Shown: piece after piece, positions 8,056 to 15,678 of the stretch | How positions within the stretch are numbered: the first letter of the stretch is position 1 | Layout of the letters: every line of letters begins with the position of its first letter | Source: Bacteroidia bacterium | GTDB taxonomy: Bacteria > Bacteroidota > Bacteroidia > Bacteroidales > Azobacteroidaceae | DNA length: 24,749 nt | Direction of reading: 5' to 3' | Assembly (NCBI GenBank): GCA_026000155.1 | Contig: BNYG01000031.1 | Location: forward strand, 1 to 24,749 | Program-made: the position numbers and the translations under genes | The notes under the pieces: generated by a model | The model's input: the letters and a program-made list of their open reading frames with translations, nothing else | Told to the model about the DNA's origin: nothing | The model's database searches: none

Positions 8056-8544
8056 TTATTTCTTTACTATTCCTTTTTTTCCTTTTTCAGAGAGTATTTT
8101 TATATTATTCAAGTATTCCTGCTCTATTGGCGACAAGTTTTTTGGACATATTTTTTGTAGTCCGTATGTGCCTTTTCTATTGCCTTTCAACTCTTTTTCA
8201 TTCAAATAATTTTTCGCAATTTTAGAATTGATACGGTAACCAAGCGAAATTATCATATCAAGGTTGTAATGGGCAATTTCGTAGGTTTTTCCATCGGAAG
8301 CAGTTGTTCGGAATTTCCGAACAACTGAACTTTCGTTCAACTCTCCTTCTCCAAATTTGATATGCTCGCTGATATTCGCTTTACTCGATTGAAACAATTC
8401 AACCAAATGTGCCTGCGTGAGCCACGCCGTTTCGCTTTCAAAACGCACATCTACCGAAATTTTATCATCTTCGGTTTTGAAAATGACAAACTGATTGTTC
8501 TTTTCCGGCAGGTTATTGTATTCTATGGGTTGGGGTGAGGGCAT
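8056..8544 (-). pseudogene. RhuM-family gene with a large internal deletion
   Basis: The 162-residue product starts like a RhuM protein: SVDVRFESETAWLTQAHLVE, KFGEGELNESSVVRKFRTTA, then HYNLDMIISLGYRINS, reaching residue 107. It then jumps straight to IAKNYLNEKEL, which in the intact paralogue lies about 120 residues further on, and ends in an unrelated lysine-rich tail (SPIEQEYLNNIKILSEKGKK). The frame is kept across the deletion, so a short DNA-binding-like protein could still be made. The usual family length is about 330-350. It starts 13 bp after the methyltransferase stop and probably shares its transcript. Confidence that it is a RhuM derivative is high; whether it is functional is unknown. 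Confidence 0.8.
8301..8327. repeat. 27-bp near-perfect palindrome inside the deleted RhuM gene
   Basis: CAGTTGTTCGGAA (8301-8313) and TTCCGAACAACTG (8315-8327) are exact inverted copies around one central base. It spans the codons for VVRKFRTT (residues 74-81), the same alignment position as the dyad in the intact RhuM gene, but with unrelated arm sequence. Confidence 0.85.
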
Positions 8545-8557
8545 AATATTTTAGTTT

Positions 8558-9190
8558 TTATTCCAAAATTACTTTTAAAACCTTGATTACTCTTGTCCAT
8601 TTATTATTACACCCATTCTCAGTATGTTCAGGGCAAGAACATTCCTTAAAACTGTTATTACAACACCAAAACTCATCACTTGGACTTTTTGTATTTGTAA
8701 TGTCTAACAGTAACTCAAATGAATCAAATTTACTTTCAAAATGCCGTTTGAAAGATTCTAATCTTTCTGTTTTTATTGCATCAATATACGGACTTGCACA
8801 TACAAAATAATTTTGCCCCGACTGCGTTTTTTCTATCAATTCTATTAAATGACTTTGCGAATAGCCATCAATGTCAAGAATATTTGAGAATAAATGTATC
8901 GTAATATTAGATTGAGGTAAATTGAAGTCACTTTCTTCTAAATCATCTAATTTTTTACAGATTGTTTTTAACGAAACATCAGAGTTGGATTTTTTACAAT
9001 GCAATGCTGCTCTTTTAAGGGCAATCTCTGACGGCTCAATAAGCGTAATGTGATTTGCATTTGCTGTTCCATATTTTTCAAGAAAAATCATACTTGCAAT
9101 TCCCTGACCGCAGCCCCAATCAATAATGTTCACTTTCGAGAAAATATTTGGCAATGCTTCAAATGCAGATAACAGTTTTACTTTGTGCAT
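8558..9190 (-). CDS. SAM-dependent methyltransferase-like protein, probably 5'-truncated
   Basis: The 210-residue frame holds a class I methyltransferase fold: IIDWGCGQG (22-30) is motif I, binding S-adenosylmethionine, and ITLIEPSEIALKRA (about 48-61) gives the acidic end of strand 2. The C-terminal part has clustered Cys (FWCCNNSFKECSCPEHTENGC), which may bind metal. Proteins with this fold usually carry 40 or more residues ahead of motif I; here there are only about 20. The ATG at 9190 lies in the seam with a helicase fragment, so the true N-terminus was probably lost in a deletion. It is followed at 13 bp by the deleted RhuM gene. The substrate is unknown. The codons are clearly AT-richer than in the hmu genes. 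Confidence 0.65.
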   Translation of the reverse strand: MHKVKLLSAFEALPNIFSKVNIIDWGCGQGIASMIFLEKYGTANANHITLIEPSEIALKRAALHCKKSNSDVSLKTICKKLDDLEESDFNLPQSNITIHLFSNILDIDGYSQSHLIELIEKTQSGQNYFVCASPYIDAIKTERLESFKRHFESKFDSFELLLDITNTKSPSDEFWCCNNSFKECSCPEHTENGCNNKWTRVIKVLKVILE

Positions 9191-9303
9191 ATGCCTGTGC
9201 CTGGTCCACCTGACAGTGCAATTTGCTTTGTTTCATTCAAAGCCGCTTGTTGCGAAATTGTCAATTGTGTAATTTGCGGTAATCTAAAATAATATCCTGC
9301 CAT
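9178..9303 (-). pseudogene. N-terminal remnant of a P-loop helicase-type gene
   Basis: Reading from ATG 9303, the 41-codon frame gives MAGYYFRLPQI, QLTISQQAAL and then ALSGGPGTG, after which it runs ICTK and stops. SGGPGTG is the start of a Walker A motif that should continue with KS/KT. This opening is typical of UvrD/Rep-like or related helicases that begin QLT-x-QQ-AAL. The frame breaks exactly where the methyltransferase ATG begins (9190), so a deletion has joined the two genes. It starts 6 bp after the DUF1848 stop, which suggests the helicase was once co-transcribed with DUF1848. Confidence 0.7.
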
Positions 9304-9309
9304 ATTTTG

Positions 9310-10323
9310 TTATTTAATAGTTTCGTTATTAGGATTTTGCTTGTGCAAATTCCAATTTGTTAATGCTATATTTTTGTTCGCATTAGCATAGCAATATTCG
9401 CACAAATGGGGACAAGTATTGTACTCGCCAATATCTTTACTGAATATGCAACCGCAAAATTGTCGCTGTCCTTTGTCTTTATTGTCTTTATTTTTAGCTA
9501 TTGTTTTTTGAGTATCAAACAAATCACCTTGTGAAATTTCAACACCCAAAAAGTCCGTCAAAACTTTGTCGTGGGAAAAAAGTTTTATCATCAAATCATC
9601 ATCAACACATTTATTGTGAGCGATTCCATATTTTTCCAAAGGAATTTGCTCGGCGCAAGTAGCAAGTTCAAAGTGCCAATTTTCATTTAAACGTTGCAAT
9701 CCTGCCGCAAACTCATTCATTGTTCGTTCGTTAAATTCCTGATAAGGAATAGAATTGCTCCGCAAATTATTTTGTACTTTCTTGTATATTTTAATGTCGG
9801 CAAAACTGAATACCAACTTGTCTGTATGATTTTTCAGTTGATTGCCTATATTTTCAACTTTCCTCAATAGTTCTTCAACTCCGATTTTATCAGTTAATAT
9901 CAGAGGGTCGAAACGCCATATTACTTTTTCTCTGCCAACTTTTTCTGCTAATTCAATAAATGTTTCTATTCTCGCTTGTACATTCGGAACTTTTGGCTCA
10001 AATTTTTCAACGTCATAATCATTTAGCGTAAATTGAAAATAATAGTTGATATTCTTTTCGTCCAAATAGTCCAAATGCTTGATAAGCGGCTTGTGGTTTT
10101 TCGACCAAAAAACAATTAATCGTGTATTTTGAAATGAAACATACAACGGAATACCGTTAAACGGATTTTTCCATTTAACATATCCTTCCTTCAAACGTTG
10201 AAAAAACCAATCAGAATAAAACGCAGGAATATCAGTCGAACGGCTTGCCGATATAATAACCGGGGCTTGCGCTTCAACAAGTTTCCCGTTTTCTATTTGT
10301 ATTTTTGTCTTATTCCAATTCAT
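9310..10323 (-). CDS. DUF1848-family protein with C-terminal cysteine cluster
   Basis: This 337-residue protein matches the DUF1848 family in pattern. The N-terminal part has VIISASRSTDIPAFYSDWF (22-40), then NPFNG, VFWSKNHKP and FQFTLNDYD, and a middle section VIWRFDPLILTDKIG. Near the end, Cys290, 292, 304, 308 and 311 form C-G-C-x11-C-x3-C-x2-C, which could hold an iron-sulphur cluster or zinc. The barrel-like middle has suggested a link with radical SAM enzymes, but no function has been shown to my knowledge. The gene looks complete and undamaged, unlike most of its island neighbours. A helicase fragment follows at 6 bp. Its own -7-like element TACTTTTG lies about 100 bp upstream. Confidence 0.8.
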   Translation of the reverse strand: MNWNKTKIQIENGKLVEAQAPVIISASRSTDIPAFYSDWFFQRLKEGYVKWKNPFNGIPLYVSFQNTRLIVFWSKNHKPLIKHLDYLDEKNINYYFQFTLNDYDVEKFEPKVPNVQARIETFIELAEKVGREKVIWRFDPLILTDKIGVEELLRKVENIGNQLKNHTDKLVFSFADIKIYKKVQNNLRSNSIPYQEFNERTMNEFAAGLQRLNENWHFELATCAEQIPLEKYGIAHNKCVDDDLMIKLFSHDKVLTDFLGVEISQGDLFDTQKTIAKNKDNKDKGQRQFCGCIFSKDIGEYNTCPHLCEYCYANANKNIALTNWNLHKQNPNNETIK

Positions 10324-10326
10324 ATA

Positions 10327-10404
10327 TTATTGTTCGTTTATATTTTTTTTCGCTATATTCAACACTTCCCACGCCAACTCTTTTTCATCTTTCGCGGCAT
10401 ATTC
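10327..10404 (-). pseudogene. Possible C-terminal gene remnant ahead of DUF1848
   Basis: Directly ahead of the DUF1848 start, a 25-codon open stretch reads YAAKDEKELAWEVLNIAKKN and ends in NEQ-stop, 3 bp before the next ATG. It looks like an amphipathic C-terminal helix, but there is no start codon; a stop codon precedes it at once, and a -7-like element lies 18 bp further up. This could be what is left after a deletion removed most of a first operon gene. The stretch is short, so chance cannot be excluded. Confidence 0.25.
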
Positions 10405-10422
10405 TTATATTATTTAGTTTTA

Positions 10423-10430
10423 CAAAAGTA
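10423..10430 (-). promoter_or_regulatory. Possible -7 element for the DUF1848 transcript
   Basis: On the minus strand this reads TACTTTTG, matching TAnnTTTG. No good TTG/TTTG is seen at 19-21 bp upstream, so the call rests on one half of the promoter. It would start a leader of about 95 bases before the DUF1848 ATG. Confidence 0.35.
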
Positions 10431-10473
10431 CAATATCTTCCTTATATATTTTTGTTATAGCAATTTTCATTCT

Positions 10474-10760
10474 TTATTTCAACATTTTGCTATTTTCAAC
10501 TTCCTGCAAAACCTGCATTTGCTGAATGGCAATCTGATTAAGTTTTACCAATCTGTCGCTTTGCGGTGGGATTTGCTTCTCGCCATTCTTTGGCGATAGG
10601 ACAAAAGCATTTAACCCTGCTTGATTTCTAAACACATCGAATTCGATGTGTTTAAAATACGACTATCTCTCACTTTTGCAATATCCGTAAGAGAAATATA
10701 ATCTTCCTTTTCTCTGTTTATCAGCACAATATCTGTGCCTTTTACATTTATTTTTGCCAT
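10474..10760 (-). pseudogene. KilA-N domain gene, broken by deletion and frameshift
   Basis: From ATG 10760 the frame reads AKINVKGTDIVLINREKE and DYISLTDIAKVR, the classic start of Bacteroidota KilA-N proteins (DNA-binding domain of phage and mobile-element origin). After about 30 codons the match ends. The next family block, EFDVFRNQAGLNAFVLSPK, appears in another frame from about 10644, followed by QSDRLVKLNQIAIQQMQVLQ and a stop at 10474. A piece resembling KEWREANPTAK lies in a third frame in between. About 150 middle residues of the usual 260 or more are missing. A 26-bp palindrome sits exactly at the first junction. The gene is not expected to make a working KilA-N protein. Confidence 0.75.
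10629..10654. repeat. 26-bp perfect palindrome at a deletion junction
   Basis: Each arm is 13 bp (TAAACACATCGAA and its exact reverse complement) with no spacer; the centre is GAATTC. The right-hand half on the plus strand corresponds to the codons for EFDVF of the KilA-N family; the other arm is an inverted copy with no family counterpart. Confidence 0.85.
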
Positions 10761-10764
10761 ATTT

Positions 10765-10890
10765 TTAATTTTTGTTTCTTGATAATTCTTTCTCATCAAC
10801 CATTACCGTAATAATTTTATATGCAACCCAAAAGTTTACAAGATATTCCGTTAGGTGTTTTATCTGTTCCATCATTTTATTCATTTTCAT
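10765..10890 (-). CDS. Small hypothetical ORF before the KilA-N remnant
   Basis: This 41-residue frame (MKMNKMMEQIKHLTEYLVNF, then WVAYKIITVMVDEKELSRNKN) is open upstream as well, but the first ATG after a -7-like element is used here. It looks helical and has no family I recognise. It ends 5 bp before the KilA-N ATG, so if real it would be co-transcribed with that gene. Such a short frame in AT-rich DNA can easily be chance. Confidence 0.3.
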   Translation of the reverse strand: MKMNKMMEQIKHLTEYLVNFWVAYKIITVMVDEKELSRNKN

Positions 10891-10944
10891 AACCCTGTCA
10901 AAATCCAATTCAAAAAGATTGATTTTTAAATTCTCAACGGTGTA

Positions 10945-10952
10945 CAAAAGTA
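10945..10952 (-). promoter_or_regulatory. Possible -7 element for the KilA-N remnant transcript
   Basis: On the minus strand this reads TACTTTTG (TAnnTTTG). A TTTG lies only 15 bp further up, shorter than the usual 19-21, so the match is incomplete. It points away from the hmuS promoter and marks the right-hand edge of the island. Confidence 0.3.
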
Positions 10953-11031
10953 TAAAAAATATGAATGCAAAGCGGAACACTGCCTCCCTCTTTTAGGGTA
11001 TAACGCCCCTTTAAATTCCCTATGAATGGGG

Positions 11032-11063
11032 ATTGTTTGCTGACGACCTCCGCTTTACCTTTG
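11032..11063 (+). promoter_or_regulatory. Promoter of hmuSTUV
   Basis: ATTG (11032-11035), a 20-bp spacer and TACCTTTG (11056-11063) fit the Bacteroidota consensus; a TTTG at 11036 is a weaker alternative with a 16-bp spacer. The hmuS ATG follows only 14 bp after the -7 element, so the leader would be very short. Spacing and core resemble the hmuR promoter, which fits shared control of the two halves of the haem locus. Confidence 0.55.
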
Positions 11064-11077
11064 CTGCAAAAAAGAGT

Positions 11078-14000
11078 ATGGCAAACAGAAAAAAACAAAT
11101 AACGTTTATCGTCCTTCTGGCGGTGGTAGTCGGAATCGCATGGACGGTGTGGAATTACACCGCTTCCACCACCCGGATTGCCTTGGTCAATTTTCAGGCG
11201 TTTCAAACTACAAGTATTATCAAAGCAAATACCGATAAGTTTATCCGTTATAAAGAGATACCGGTTGAAAATGTCGATAAATTGAACAAGTACGATTTTG
11301 TCTTGGCTTTCGGAATGGGTTTGCAAATAACCGGCGAACAGCGCGACCAAATTCAGGAAATGGCGGACAAGGGAACGCCTGTTTATGTTTTCAGCGCTAC
11401 TTCTCCCGAAAACAATATCTGCAATTTAGACAGTATCGACAAGGCCAAAGTGCAGGAATATCTCAACGATGGCAATAAAAAGAATTACCAAAATCTGGCA
11501 AGGTATATCCGTCAAAATATTGACAAAAAAACATTTTTCGTCCAGTCGCCCGATACGGCGGTTAAAAGCGCCTCCGATGTCTTGTACCATTTGGATGAGT
11601 CGGTTGCCTTCGGCACAGTAAGCGATTACGAAGATTATCTGAGAAAAATTCATTTTTATACGGAAAATGCGCCCAAAGTAGCGATTGTCGGCGGATTAAA
11701 CGACCCTTTCAGCGGGAATAAAGAGAATGTAGATAGTTTGATTATGGCTTTGCAAGGCTTAAAACTGAATGTATATCCGATAAGTTCCTTTATGAAACGC
11801 TTGAATTTTCTCCAAGAGATACAACCCGATGCCGTTATCTATTTTGCACACGGGCGGATGGCCATGGGACAAGCCGATGCTGCCGTCGATTGGCTCAAAA
11901 AACGCAATATTCCGGTTTTTTCACCGCTCTCCCTCTTACAAACCAAGGCAGAATGGCTCGCCGACCCGATGGGAATGTTCGGCGGGTTTCTGTCGCAAAG
12001 TATCGTGATGCCCGAATTGGACGGCGCGATTTATCCCTACGTCCTCAATGCACAGGAAGTGGATGAAAACGGCTTATATGTATTTAAAGCCATTCCCGAA
12101 CGCTTGCAAACATTTACGCAAATCGTGCATAATTTTATCTCGTTGCAAAAGAAAAGCAATGCGGAAAAGAAAGTCGCCATCTACTATTTTCAAGGTGGAA
12201 AGCAATCGCTTGCCGCGCAAGGTTTGGAAACCGTCCCTTCGCTCTACAACCTCCTGAAACGGCTGAAAGCCGAAGGCTATAAAGTCGATAACCTTCCCGC
12301 AGACGTCAAGGGATTTGAAAAATTGTTGTTTTCGCAAGAAAATGGTGTTTTCATCGAACAAGCCACTTACGAATCTTGGGCCAATCGCGCCTTGCCGAAA
12401 ACGCTTTACGCGGATGCCCTTGCCCTTTACGGCGAATCGGGCAAATTGGCGGTCAATCGTTTGTCGTTCGGAAATATCGTATTGCTTCCGCAACCCTTAG
12501 CCGGACGAGGTGATGACACCTTTGCCATTGTTCATGGTACAAAAGCCGCACCTCCGCACGAATATATCGCAGCTTATCTGTGGTCGCAATTCGATTTTCA
12601 AGCGGATGCAATGTTGCATTTCGGTACGCATGGAAGTTTGGAATTTACTCCGCAAAAGCAAGTGGCGTTGAGTCCCAACGATTGGTCAGACCGTTTGGTG
12701 GGCGCTGTTCCGCATTTTTATTATTATACGATTGGAAATATCGGAGAAAGCATGATGGCCAAACGGCGTTCGTATGCCACCACCATTTCGTATCTCACAC
12801 CGCCTTTTATGGAAAGTGAAATGCGCTCGCAATTCAAAAATTTACAGGCTCAAATTCAAAGATATTATAAATCCGAAAACGAAGGACAAGTAAAATCTTC
12901 TTTGGAAGTGAAAAAAATAGCGGTGGCAATGGGTTTGCATCGCGATTTACGTTTGGACAGCGTATTGACCCATCCGTATTCGACCGAAGAAATCGAACGC
13001 ATAGAAAATTTTGCGGAAGAAATCGCCAACGAAAAAATGACCGGGAGTTTATACACCACCGGCATTCCTTATCCGGACGAAAAAATCCGCTCCACCGTAT
13101 TGGCTATGAGCGCCGACCCGATTGCGTACAGCCTTGCCAATCTGGACAAATTGAACGGAAAAACCACAGATAAACAATTAAAAAGTAAAACATTTTTCAC
13201 TCAAAAATACTTGGAACCGGCTCAATTATTGGTCAACCGGATATTGAACGGTGCACCGGTCAGCGAAGAATTGATTTGTTCTACGGCACATATCCAAGCA
13301 AAAGAGTTGGAAGAAGCCAAAACCATTTTTGCCCCCAAACAACGGATGATGCCGGGTATGCCTTCGAAAGTAGAATATACTTCCAAACAAAAAACCCAGG
13401 CAAGAGCGATTATGGAAATGGAGCGAACCATTCAAAATATTATTTCCTATAAAAATGCGTTGCAAGAAAGTCCCGAAAAGGAATTGCAATCCTTGTTAAA
13501 TGCGCTCTCCGGCGGATACATTGCGCCCTCTTCGGGTGGTGATGCCGTTGCCAATCCTCGCGCCGTTCCAACAGGACGAAATTTATATTCCATTAACGCC
13601 GAAGCCACGCCGTCCGAATTGGCTTGGGAAAAAGGCGTTGCTTTGGTAGATGCCACTTTGGAACAGTACAAAAAACAACACGGCGACTATCCCCGAAAGG
13701 TAAGTTACACGTTTTGGAGCAGCGAATTTATCGAAAGTGAAGGAACAACCATTGCACAAGTTTTGTATATGTTGGGCGTTGAGCCGGTGCGGGATAGCTA
13801 CGGTCGCGTATCCGATTTGCAGTTAATTTCTTCCGAAAAATTAGGTCGTCCGCGCATTGATGTAGTGGTGCAAACCTCCGGACAATTTCGCGATTTAGCC
13901 GCCTCCCGCTTGGAATTAATCAGTCGCGCAGTCGAATTGTCGGCATCGGCAGACAAAGACTCCTTTGATAATTTAGTCACCCAAAGCGCTGTGGAAACCG

Positions 14001-14977
14001 AACGGCTCTTGGTTGAACAGGGAATTTCCCCGAAAGAGGCGCGTGAACTGTCAATGCAACGGGTATTCGGCGGAATCAACGGCATGTACGGCACGAATAT
14101 TCAAGGCATGGTAACCGGCGAAAACCGGCGAAACAACGAAAAAGAAATTGCCGACACCTATATCCACAACATGGGAGCGGTGTATGGCAACAGCAAAAAT
14201 TGGGGACAATTTCAGGAAGGTTTGCTTCGCGCCGCCTTGCACAACACCGATGTTGTGATTCAACCGCGCCAAAGCAATACTTGGGGCGCATTGAGCCTCG
14301 ACCACGTCTATGAATTTATGGGCGGTTTGAATCTTGCCGTTCGGGAAGTGACAGGAAAAGACCCGGAAGCGTATTTTGCCGATTATCGCAACCGCAACCA
14401 TATGAAGATACAAGAACTCAAAGAGGCGATTGGCGTAGAAGCGCGGTCAACGGTTTTCAATCCCGCTTACATCAGGGAAGTGATGAAAGGCAATGCTTCG
14501 AGCGCCGCCCAAATCTCAGAAGTGCTTACAAACACCTACGCTTGGAACGTGTTGAAACCCAAAGTAATTGACAACGAAATGTGGGATAAATTATACGAAG
14601 TATATGTGAAAGACGAATATCAGTTGGGAACGGAAGCCTTTTTCAAGCGCGAAAATCCGTATGCTTTGCAAGAAATTACCGGCATCATGCTCGAATCCGC
14701 CCGAAAAGGGATGTGGAAAGCCAACGAACAGCAATTGAGCGACATAAACAATTTGCATACCACGTTGGTAAAAGAATTTGGCTCGGCAGGAAGCAGTTTT
14801 ACCGGTGGAAATTCCTCCTCCAATGAAAAAAGCAACGGACAGATTCTCAAAAAAGAAGCATTAGGCACATCCGCAACCGGCGAAAAAAATTCGCTGAACG
14901 GTCTGCTTATTGTATCTGTGGTCTTGGTTGCCTTTGTCGTGTTGCTGATTGTATTGCGAAGAAAGAGAAAGAATTAG
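11078..14977 (+). CDS. hmuS: HmuS, CobN/BchH-family haem chelatase-like protein
   Basis: This 1299-residue protein belongs to the CobN/BchH (large chelatase subunit) family. AHGRMAMGQADAAVDWLKKR (about 263), HFGTHGSLEFTPQKQ (from about 512), YMLGVEPVRDSYGRV (about 893), RIDVVVQTSGQFRD (about 924) and RVFGGINGMYGTN (about 993) are conserved blocks of that family. It has an N-terminal membrane anchor (residues about 7-25) and a second one at the C-terminus (about 1275-1293, followed by RRKRKN), so the large domain should lie in the periplasm. HmuS of related Bacteroidota is linked to haem use and reported to take iron out of haem; family members in cobalamin synthesis instead insert cobalt. The haem role is preferred because of the HmuR/HmuY and HmuTUV neighbours and because no CobS/CobT is present. 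The ATG at 11078 gives the anchor; longer starts add unlikely residues. Confidence 0.88.
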   Translation: MANRKKQITFIVLLAVVVGIAWTVWNYTASTTRIALVNFQAFQTTSIIKANTDKFIRYKEIPVENVDKLNKYDFVLAFGMGLQITGEQRDQIQEMADKGTPVYVFSATSPENNICNLDSIDKAKVQEYLNDGNKKNYQNLARYIRQNIDKKTFFVQSPDTAVKSASDVLYHLDESVAFGTVSDYEDYLRKIHFYTENAPKVAIVGGLNDPFSGNKENVDSLIMALQGLKLNVYPISSFMKRLNFLQEIQPDAVIYFAHGRMAMGQADAAVDWLKKRNIPVFSPLSLLQTKAEWLADPMGMFGGFLSQSIVMPELDGAIYPYVLNAQEVDENGLYVFKAIPERLQTFTQIVHNFISLQKKSNAEKKVAIYYFQGGKQSLAAQGLETVPSLYNLLKRLKAEGYKVDNLPADVKGFEKLLFSQENGVFIEQATYESWANRALPKTLYADALALYGESGKLAVNRLSFGNIVLLPQPLAGRGDDTFAIVHGTKAAPPHEYIAAYLWSQFDFQADAMLHFGTHGSLEFTPQKQVALSPNDWSDRLVGAVPHFYYYTIGNIGESMMAKRRSYATTISYLTPPFMESEMRSQFKNLQAQIQRYYKSENEGQVKSSLEVKKIAVAMGLHRDLRLDSVLTHPYSTEEIERIENFAEEIANEKMTGSLYTTGIPYPDEKIRSTVLAMSADPIAYSLANLDKLNGKTTDKQLKSKTFFTQKYLEPAQLLVNRILNGAPVSEELICSTAHIQAKELEEAKTIFAPKQRMMPGMPSKVEYTSKQKTQARAIMEMERTIQNIISYKNALQESPEKELQSLLNALSGGYIAPSSGGDAVANPRAVPTGRNLYSINAEATPSELAWEKGVALVDATLEQYKKQHGDYPRKVSYTFWSSEFIESEGTTIAQVLYMLGVEPVRDSYGRVSDLQLISSEKLGRPRIDVVVQTSGQFRDLAASRLELISRAVELSASADKDSFDNLVTQSAVETERLLVEQGISPKEARELSMQRVFGGINGMYGTNIQGMVTGENRRNNEKEIADTYIHNMGAVYGNSKNWGQFQEGLLRAALHNTDVVIQPRQSNTWGALSLDHVYEFMGGLNLAVREVTGKDPEAYFADYRNRNHMKIQELKEAIGVEARSTVFNPAYIREVMKGNASSAAQISEVLTNTYAWNVLKPKVIDNEMWDKLYEVYVKDEYQLGTEAFFKRENPYALQEITGIMLESARKGMWKANEQQLSDINNLHTTLVKEFGSAGSSFTGGNSSSNEKSNGQILKKEALGTSATGEKNSLNGLLIVSVVLVAFVVLLIVLRRKRKN

Positions 14978-14978
14978 C

Positions 14979-15665
14979 ATGGAATACATCATTCAGATAT
15001 TGATGCTTTTTATCGGGATTAATTGCGTGTTGAAACTCAGTTTTCGCAAGGGATGGCAGACGGTGGCATTCGGTTTTATCTGCGCCGTTTTCATTATAAG
15101 TGTATGCCCGTTTGCCATCCTGCAATCCAAAACGCAATTAGCCGATTTTCTCAACAACACGCGAGTGATGCAGGATGCGGCAGTATTGATAACGATAGAA
15201 AGCGTGATTTGCTTTGGCTTCTGTTTTTTTTCGCTTCGGGAAATACCGGGGCGTAAGAAAGGCAAATGGTGGATGATAATACTCGATTGGTATCCCGGAC
15301 TGCTAATATTTCCTGTTCTATTTTACGTACTTACGCAAATCATTTTCAGCCTGTCGGGAACAAGTTTTACCTTGATAGCCTATCTCTTTGCCGGCGGTGT
15401 ATTGGCCGGTTTGCCTTTGCTGACTTGGCTCATCAAGCGCCTGTATCCGGAAAAAGAATTTCGGTTGGAACTTCATTTCATAGTCAGCCTGTTTGTCTGC
15501 ATCATCGGATTGATTGCCACCGTGGATGGAACAGTCACTTACTCAGCCGTAAACGAAACATTCAACGCGAAAGCGATTGTTGTTTCCGCCACGCTTTTCG
15601 CTGTCTTGTTTCTAATAGGATTTGGGTGGAACCGGATGAAATGGCGAATCAAAAAAAATAAATGA
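14979..15665 (+). CDS. hmuT: HmuT-like polytopic membrane protein
   Basis: This is a 228-residue, strongly hydrophobic protein with about six membrane helices (near 3-20, 28-48, 66-86, 100-125, 133-153, 168-185 and 198-218) and a basic C-terminus (RMKWRIKKNK). It begins 1 bp after the hmuS stop, so it is translationally linked. I recognise it mainly by position: in hmu operons an uncharacterised membrane protein lies between the CobN-like gene and the ExbB-like gene. The sequence gives no catalytic motif. The upstream in-frame start at 14949 would overlap hmuS by 29 bp and add a charged N-terminus, so 14979 is preferred. Its role, perhaps support of HmuS or passage of products over the inner membrane, is inference. 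Confidence 0.65.
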   Translation: MEYIIQILMLFIGINCVLKLSFRKGWQTVAFGFICAVFIISVCPFAILQSKTQLADFLNNTRVMQDAAVLITIESVICFGFCFFSLREIPGRKKGKWWMIILDWYPGLLIFPVLFYVLTQIIFSLSGTSFTLIAYLFAGGVLAGLPLLTWLIKRLYPEKEFRLELHFIVSLFVCIIGLIATVDGTVTYSAVNETFNAKAIVVSATLFAVLFLIGFGWNRMKWRIKKNK

Positions 15666-15678
15666 AACAATAAAAAAT

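Noticed and set aside
7715..8327. CRISPR-like or direct repeats in the RhuM genes
   Set aside because: The two palindromes differ in sequence and there is no regular array of repeats and spacers.
10629..10654. Operator or phage attachment site
   Set aside because: The palindrome lies inside a broken gene at its deletion point, so a repair by-product is the simpler explanation, although binding cannot be excluded.
6865..11077. Integrated phage, transposon or integron
   Set aside because: KilA-N and RhuM suggest mobile origin, but no integrase, transposase, attachment-site repeats or terminal inverted repeats were found at the edges.
10934..11350. 138-codon minus-strand frame over the hmuS start
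   Set aside because: It crosses the hmuS promoter and the hmuS coding start on the opposite strand and has no recognisable family.
11078..14977. Cobalamin-synthesis CobN (cobaltochelatase)
   Set aside because: The sequence family is the same, but there are no CobS/CobT or other corrin genes; the neighbours are HmuR, HmuY and ExbB/DUF2149 genes, which fit the haem locus.
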